Assembly: GCA_009602725.1 (NCBI GenBank)
Contig: WELB01000301.1
Span: 97,206 to 114,804, forward strand
Source: Spirogloea muscicola
Lineage: Eukaryota > Streptophyta > Zygnematophyceae > Spirogloeales > Spirogloeaceae
DNA: 17,599 nucleotides
Direction of reading: 5' to 3'
The position numbers and the translations under genes are program-made. Under the pieces are notes generated by a model that did no database searches, had not been told where the DNA came from, and saw only the letters and a list, made by a program, of their open reading frames with translations. Each line of letters starts with the position of its first letter. Position 1 is the stretch's first letter. Shown in pieces: positions 9,601-15,200 of the stretch.

Positions 9601-11515
9601 CAGCTGTCATCGGCTCTGGTTGCGCACCTCCTTAGCCTCGAGCACTTCCAGAGAGACACATCAGCGCAGGGGGCCATGCTGCCACTCGTCAGGCTGCTCG
9701 CGTCAGACATGGAAGCCCTGCAGAAGGAGGGGCTCCGAGGCCTGGACCACGCATGCACGAGCTGGCCAAACGCCATTGCCGATGCTGGCGGCGTGGAAGA
9801 GCTCTCACGCCTCGTGGCGACCAGCCCGCAGCCAGTGTGGCAGCTGGCTGCCACCGTGCTGACGGGTGTCCTCCGGGCGAGGGCCCAGTACTATGGCCGC
9901 GTGCCGCTGCCTGTGCTCGTGCGCCTGCTCCTGTCCAACACAGACTACATCCAGCGCAGCGCCCTGCAAGCGCTGCTGGCGCTGGAGAGGGTCGACGCTT
10001 CCCGGGCTGAGCGCATGGCCGATATTGGTGTTGTGGAGGCCCTGCTGGAGCTGCTCCGTGGCCACCAGGTGGAGGAGCCAGCGGCACGCCTCCTTGAGGC
10101 TCTTTTCAACAACACCAAGGTGCGGGAGCTGCCATCAGCGCGCGCAGCGATCCAGCCGCTGGCGACGTACCTGCAGGACCCCGCGTCACAGGATCTGGGA
10201 GCGAAGCTCCTGGCCACACTGGCACTCGGTGACCTTTTCCAGGACCCAGACCTGTCCCGCACGAGCGATGCAAGCTCGGCTTGCAGGGCTCTTGTGAGTG
10301 TGCTGGAGGATCAGGCCAGCGAGGATCTCCAGACGGTGGCAGTGTGCGCACTACAGAACCTGGTAGTGAACTCTCGTGCCAACAAGCGTGCTCTAGCGGA
10401 GGCCGGGGGCGTGCATGTCATGCAAGGCCTGCTCATGAGTGGCGCCGCGGACATTGCAGGCCAGGCTGCATCGCTGCTCCGTCTACTCTTCTGTGACGGG
10501 GTCATCCAGGAATACGCATCATCGGACATCATCAGCAGCCTTGCAGGCGCTCTGGAGCGAGAATTGTGGAAGAGCGCCACCTGCAATTGCGACTGTGTGC
10601 ATGCTATTGAAGTGTTGCTACAGCAATTCCATCGCTTGCGGCCAACAGAGGCTGCCACCGCGGCCATTCCAGTGCTCATTGGTGCTATGAAGGTTGGTCC
10701 AGAAGCAGCTCAGGAGTCGGCGCTCAACTGCATGTACCTCCTGTCAGAGATTTGGCCCGACTATCCAGAGCTGGCGCAGTCTCAGGCCATGGCCACTGCG
10801 GAAGCCATTCCAGTGCTGCAGCTCATGCTGCAGTCTGGCCCAGTAGACTTGTACCAGAAAGCAGAGTTTTTGCTGTCCATCCTCCCGGGGAGCCTGGTGG
10901 TGACCATGAAGAGGGGCAACAACCTGAAGCTTGCAATGGGTACAACAAATGCTTACTGCAGAGTGCAACTTGGGGATATGGCACCTCAGGAGACTACGGT
11001 ATGCAGCTTCTTCAGGGAGCACAACCGCAGCGACGCTTGCAACTGTCGTTGTCCTTGCTTTCCCAAGTGTGACCATTTGAGCTAGCTAATTGCGGTGACT
11101 GCTTCTTTCAACCTGACAGGTTGTACCAAACAGCTCGTCGCCAGAGTGGAAGCAGACATTTACTTGGGCACTTAACACCCCGCCGGCTGAGCAGAGGGTG
11201 CACATCCTCTGCAAAAGCAAGAATGCGCTTGGGAAGGTCAGGGGCTGCTTCAAAAAACTGTGCGCCTAGAGCACGAGTGGCAATGCTGCGCATATACTGC
11301 TCGTGTGACATTCATTCCTGACTTTTGTTATGCTGGACGTCATGCGGCAGGGTGCACTTGGCAAGGTAGCAATTCAGATTGACCGCGTCATCACCATGGG
11401 AACCGTCTCTGGTACATACACGCTCCTGCCTGAAAGCAACCGCGATGGGAGTGCCCGCACTCTTGACATTGAGTTTCAGTGGACCAACAGATCAGGCTTT
11501 CAAGCAGCAGAATGA
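662..11515 (+). CDS. CSI1: Cellulose synthase-interacting (CSI1/POM2)-like armadillo-repeat + C2 protein, 27 exons, ~2128 aa
   Basis: In plants CSI1 binds cellulose synthase catalytic subunits and cortical microtubules and guides wall deposition at the plasma membrane. From memory of Arabidopsis CSI1 (about 2150 aa) this gene matches end to end: the start ([11 protein letters not shown] versus MEDPDGTLASV), a shared [13 protein letters not shown] block, a mid-protein [18 protein letters not shown] block, [13 protein letters not shown], and a C-terminal LVVT-KRGNN C2 domain ending near IEFQW. Nearly the whole protein is tandem armadillo helices with recurring 'xxPLVxLLxxG' motifs. The C2 domain covers about residues 2000-2110. 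Start 662 is the first in-frame ATG after the TGA at 323. All 26 introns preserve phase in my reconstruction, giving 6387 nt with stop TGA at 11513-11515. A 5' exon carrying more N terminus is possible. Family identity is very secure; a few splice sites (exons 5, 6, 13, 19) are ambiguous. Its interaction with cellulose synthase is inferred from the family. Confidence 0.93.
2403..2609 (+). other. Probable GC-AG intron 6 of the CSI1-like gene
   Basis: The donor reads GACAG|GCAAGT, the classical sequence of GC-type donors, and the acceptor reads CCTGCAG|A. The phase then gives ...[16 protein letters not shown]..., matching the plant protein. A conventional alternative exists: donor CAA|GTGTCT at 2406/2407 paired with acceptor AAAG|GTGG at 2613/2614. 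It is also in phase and changes one residue (K to Q). Sequence alone cannot separate the two. Confidence 0.5.
3059..3088 (+). repeat. GGATCTT short tandem repeat next to an acceptor site
   Basis: Three copies of GGATCTT followed by a shortened copy (GATCTTGG) run directly up to the CAG acceptor of exon 9 at 3090/3091. The repeat fills the place where the polypyrimidine tract should be. Confidence 0.85.
3310..3331 (+). repeat. Poly-C homopolymer (22 C) in intron 9
   Basis: An uninterrupted run of 22 cytosines starts 13 nt after the exon 9 donor (3297) in intron 9. Its exact length is liable to sequencing or assembly error and to polymerase slippage. The opposite strand is a 22-G run. Confidence 0.9.
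3560..6290 (+). other. CSI1: CSI1-like exons 10-17 (ARM repeats, central part)
   Basis: Inferred exons: 3560-3697, 3789-3941, 4109-4233, 4339-4531 (alternative end 4576), 4719-5047, 5179-5394, 5539-5768 and 5905-6290. Key peptides are [14 protein letters not shown] and [13 protein letters not shown] (exon 10), [20 protein letters not shown] (exon 11), [20 protein letters not shown] (exon 12), [20 protein letters not shown] (exon 13), [13 protein letters not shown] (exon 14), [10 protein letters not shown] (exon 16) and [13 protein letters not shown] (exon 17). Each matches the same region of plant CSI1 in order. Phases are consistent at every junction. Introns are 91-187 nt. The exon 17 segment is shorter than its Arabidopsis counterpart, which has a long acidic insertion there. 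Confidence 0.87.
4532..4718 (+). other. GC-AG intron 13 of the CSI1-like gene (with competing GT donor)
   Basis: Exon 13 ends TCCAAG|GCAAGC and exon 14 begins TTTCAG|GTGCAT. This junction gives [14 protein letters not shown], a gapless match to the plant block DLPESK-YVLDAL. A strong GT donor (ACA|GTAAGA) lies 45 nt downstream at 4576/4577 in the same phase. It would insert 15 extra residues ([15 protein letters not shown]) that the plant protein lacks. I prefer the GC donor for the main isoform. Confidence 0.6.
6517..8834 (+). other. CSI1: CSI1-like exons 18-24 (ARM repeats)
   Basis: Inferred exons: 6517-6588, 6812-6985 (alternative start 6797), 7160-7324, 7500-7733, 7881-8020, 8202-8508 and 8700-8834. 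Recognisable blocks are [19 protein letters not shown] (exon 19), [20 protein letters not shown] (exon 20), [20 protein letters not shown] and [15 protein letters not shown] (exon 21), [17 protein letters not shown] (exon 22), [15 protein letters not shown] (exon 23) and [12 protein letters not shown] (exon 24). All have direct counterparts in plant CSI1. Several introns here are 170-230 nt and visibly more AT-rich than the exons. Confidence 0.87.
9118..10998 (+). other. CSI1: CSI1-like exon 25, giant 1881-nt exon: last ARM repeats and start of C2
   Basis: One uninterrupted frame of 627 codons (about residues 1409-2035), bounded by acceptor GTTTCAG|GCC and donor ACG|GTATGC. It encodes the C-terminal armadillo block, including [60 protein letters not shown] and [20 protein letters not shown]. 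The last 36 codons are the first strands of the C2 domain ([11 protein letters not shown]...). The following triplets after 10998 (Val-Cys-Ser) are intron. This exon is five times longer than any other in the gene and appears GC-richer. Confidence 0.92.
11120..11515 (+). other. CSI1: CSI1-like exons 26-27: C2 domain and stop
   Basis: Exon 26 (11120-11236) encodes a [17 protein letters not shown]2 strand pair and ends GK|GTCAGG. Exon 27 (11351-11515) encodes [19 protein letters not shown] and DIEFQWTNR, then a short tail ending at TGA. The order and sequence correspond to the C-terminal C2 domain of plant CSI1. The acidic residues that usually chelate calcium in C2 loops are not apparent in loop 1 ([12 protein letters not shown]) or loop 3 ([12 protein letters not shown]). 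This points to calcium-independent membrane or protein binding, an inference. Confidence 0.88.
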
Positions 11516-11555
11516 TTGAGGCTCTTGTCGCCATCATATGGCATCTGCTTGACAA

Positions 11556-11561
11556 AATAAA
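11556..11561 (+). terminator. Candidate polyadenylation signal AATAAA of the CSI1-like gene
   Basis: A perfect AATAAA begins 41 nt after the TGA at 11513-11515. It is a reasonable distance for a short 3' UTR. Many chlorophyte green algae use TGTAA instead, so AATAAA leans weakly towards a streptophyte, but a hexamer can occur by chance. Confidence 0.4.
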
Positions 11562-11796
11562 CGGGGGCTTACATATGACACCACATCAGCGACTAGCGTC
11601 ATTGTAGCCCGACTTGTATATCCCTTGGCACCAAGTCTGCTCTGACCAATTCAGTGAAAGTAGCATCCAGCATTTGGATGTTCATTGAGCACGCTGTGCG
11701 CTACTCATGCATGATTCACCCTCTGCTTGTCTGATGTCGAGGAAGAGACAATAAGCACACAAATTAACGCTTGTAGCGGCAAATAGGCAGGTGCAT

Positions 11797-12204
11797 TTAT
11801 GTGAGCAACTGCTCTTCACGTCCTTTGAGGGGTGCTAAAAGTATCTCAGGAGACACATGTGGAATTTCTGTGTCCTCGTGATTCACTACAGGACATTCGT
11901 CGTAAGTTACTTCGCGGTCGTAGTCCAAAACACTGGCCTGCCCTACTGGCTCACGACCCGTGGACGTGTCATCGCCCGAGAGGCTTACATGCCTACTTGA
12001 TGGGCTCCTGAGATAAGGTGGCGTCAACCCATTGAAATCTTGCCAGGAAGGACAATCACTTAAAGGGCATCTGATGGCATGTGCGTCACATGACTGCGAG
12101 GTCGCAAATGGGCGACCAGCCCTTGGGGATTGCAACGAGCACCTCGAGTTGGGCATGGTAGGATCCACATGGTACAGGTATGACAGCTGCACCACATCAA
12201 GGGG
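11797..12204 (-). other. Open in-frame extension downstream of the FUSC-like TAG stop
   Basis: After the single TAG at 12207-12205 the same frame stays open for 135 codons to TAA at 11799-11797. The hypothetical peptide is hydrophilic, Ser/Pro/Asp/Glu-rich and without membrane segments. The 27 bases from the last CAG (GTGGAGTAG...GTGCAG) begin with GT, end with AG and are divisible by three. It may simply be 3' UTR. I recognise no domain. Confidence 0.3.
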
Positions 12205-15200
12205 CTACTCCACCTGCAAGAGCTCCTTGACTGTCTCTTCCAGTGCTCGCACTTCCTTGAGCAGCGTGCGCAAGCTGTAAGAGACCAGGAGGTTTCAATC
12301 TGAGCAGGTGTCCTCGTACTCACCTGTAACAATGGAGCAGCGACAAAGGACAAGTGACAAAGGATGTTCGCAACAGAGCTTGCCAGAGCGTTTGACTGCA
12401 CTCATGCATTATCCTGGTCGATTGCAAGATATGCACACCTGTAAACCAACGCGGTGAACGATAGCATTGCTGCATTCCCCACTATTTGCAAAGTTGGATG
12501 GGCAATCTTCACAGCTATCAGCCCAGCAAAAACGTCCTGGAATCGGATCTGGAGCTCCTGGAGTGGTTCGTTCCTTTTCTGCACAAAGCCGCCAATGCTG
12601 TTTGCAGAGAAATGCCTTGTCAGCCCTGTGCTGGCGCAGCTTGCATTGCACAAATAGGATTGTCTGCACGAGTTGCACAAGCATCACTGACCAGTGCAAA
12701 AACTGCTATTGCACATCAAAAGGCTGATTCTGAGCTAGCAGAGATTGACCAGCTGAGTTTTTCTACATGTACCAGGCCGTACAACAAATAGCAGCAAGAG
12801 GAAGGCAAGAAGAGAAAAGCCCTTACGAGCTGCGGCGCCGCTTGACAAGGACAAGGAGCGGGTGCTGGCTAAGAATCTCTCTGACACTCCCCCTATCCTC
12901 AACCTTCCTTGTTATCCGCTTCCAAAACCATGTCGCTGCCTCCTGCCATGGTGTGGACCTTCTGCCCCCTGCTGCATCTGTGAAGGACTCACTGCAAGAT
13001 GCAGTGAGTCGCTAGGGCAACGAGCAACCCACATCACAGCACTTATAGTCTGCACAGTCTAACACTAAACATGAGTGCCCCCTCTCTTGCTCCTTGTACG
13101 GCCAATGGATTGCTGACACGTGGTGCTTTACTCTGAGGCTCTGTGCCAGCTTCTGGAGCCTCGCAACTGCCGCTGCCAGAGGCGGTCGTCAGGTAGGCCC
13201 GCCACGACGGTTGCAACCGTAGGACTTCTAGCAGAAGGTCAAAGTCCAGAAGGACTTCTGCTTCCAAGGCCTGAGCACACCCACCTTTGCAGTTCAGGCC
13301 TGACACCCCTTCAAGCTACCAACCACAGCAGCTGAGAAGCAAATCGATATGTCGCAGGTGTCTGGCAAGAGCCATGTGCTCACTCCCAGCGGCTGGCTGA
13401 GCGGCCTGACGAGCTTCTCGAGCTGCTCGTGAAGAGACTCGGCTGAGGCTGCATGTAACGTACAGTCCATAAAGAAGAGGCAGCGAAGCATGTGGCCTTC
13501 CACCTCCTGCAGCCGGCTGTGTGTGGCGGACGGGAAGGGAGCCCGCCAGAGCTCGGGCTCATGCTGCGCCTCGTCCGCGAGGAGGGCCTGCCTCACCAGG
13601 CTCCTCCCAATGGCCTGGCGATCAGACCGGAGAGCCACATTGTCAGAGCAACAGTATTTCCAGTCTCCTGGCCCCTGTTTGCATTGTGCATCTCACAAGC
13701 TGGAATGAATGCCTACAGCTTCCAGCTTGCTGACGTCTTCAGCAAACTTCTCCCGGCACTGCAAGCACGTGCCATTCATGTACGCCCGTATGATAGCGGC
13801 CACGCAATCGCGGCAGTCCTGCAGGCAGCTGACCATGGAAGCCCTAACCAACACCACGGCTCTGCTGGGCCACACCAAGCCTTCCACTGCTTGAACCCCA
13901 CTGACACTGGCGTCAGCATCTGGGTAAGGCCCTATAGGACTCCTATTCGAGCGCACTTGGACTAGTGCACAGCGACAATGTGCACAAGCTGGTGCTTGAT
14001 AATCATGACTGCTGTGAGTGGCAGTTGGTCAAGAGCTGCTTCTCAAATACACTAGTGTCAATATCAGCCTTGACATTGCAACAGAGGGTTCAGGCTGTCG
14101 CACCGACTACAAAGCATAAGACGCCAATGAAGGTCTCAGTAATGCGACCAAGCGAGTAAGTATCCACACCCTGCCCTGACTGCTGATAACCCAGCATGAT
14201 GACGGCTGCTGTGAATGCAGCAACCACTCCCGCATACCCGTACGAAGAACTGAAAGAAGGAGAGCCCTCACAGTGGTCATGTGCAGGTGGCAATCACTGA
14301 CTTGAACCTTGACTAAGCAAAGTTGGCAAGAAGACAAGTGCAGCCCAGAGATCAATGCTACATGCCTGCAGCCTTAAGTACAGCAAAGTGCATGCGAGCG
14401 CAATGAGGGGCTGTGCTTATGAGCAGGGGCCAACCTGTGCCGCACAAATGAGGCGACGATGACCCATGGCACAAGAGCAAATACCACAAGCCATTGGTGG
14501 TGATGGGCCACCTTTATGGCTAGGTAACCGTAGATGGACCCGGCTGCTGTTCCCTGGAAATCCATGGCTGCAAGCTGGGTGAAGCTTGGCAGAAGCCACG
14601 AGAAGCATCGTTGCAAGTGGTGTGCAGAGTGCAGGCAAGGCATTATCGTTGCACGCAACTTCCGAGCCCGAGCCAGCTGGTGAGTGTGGGTGTGCTGACC
14701 TGCAGGCGAAGGCTGGCAGCCTTGAAGGACCCGCCCTGGTTGCTTCCAACAATGAAGCCGACGGTCACCGGCGCCCAATATCCAGATGCCTGCACCGGGC
14801 AGTCCCCACTTGACAATCGAGTCGATCCTCATTGATGAACGTACTACCTGCGGTGTCATTGGACGTCAGGGCACAAGCTGCACAAGCCACTAAGCGGTGG
14901 GAGGAGAGCGATACCGGGAGGAACGCGTCGCCAACGATGCCCGCCAGCAGCATCGCCAGGGCGACTTTGGTAGCTCCAAGAGCCTTGGCAGCCCTTGCTC
15001 TGCAGAAGAGCACTGCCTGCGCACGTCGTCGCATTTAGTTGACATGTCATGAGGCTATATCGGGCACAGCTTAGCAGCTGATCAAAGACAGCACTGCAAG
15101 CATTGCAAAACGCTTGAGGTAGAGCTAGCTGACTAGACACAGAATGCTCAGCTTCCATTTGCACGTGTGTCAACAAGGCTGTCTGACAGGTGAGGTATCG

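Larger units (their letters stand above)
11516..12204. other. Convergent intergenic / 3'-UTR region
   Basis: This region lies between the stop codons of two converging genes. It holds no independent gene I can support. On the minus strand the frame of the FUSC-like gene stays open from its TAG at 12205-12207 down to a TAA at 11797-11799, which may be 3' UTR or an alternative C terminus. The plus strand has an AATAAA soon after the CSI1-like stop, and both strands carry TGTAA-type elements (minus-strand TGTAA at 11569-11573 and near 11985). Confidence 0.6.
12205..13614 (-). other. FUSC-like gene exons 14-17: C-terminal helical region and stop
   Basis: On the minus strand: exon 14 is 13614-13384 (firm; contains ADEAQHEPELWRAPF and HMLRCLFFMD). 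Exon 15 is approximately 13270-13132 (EAEVLLDFDLLLEVLRLQPS). Exon 16 is approximately 12625-12439 (ends QIVGNAAMLSFTALVY). Exon 17 is 12274-12205 (LRTLLKEVRALEETVKELLQ, then VE and TAG). The 16/17 junction keeps phase (AG|C, Ser). Intron 15 as drawn is 506 nt, unusually long, so an additional small exon between 12626 and 13131 may have been missed. The C terminus is a probable coiled coil. Confidence 0.65.
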
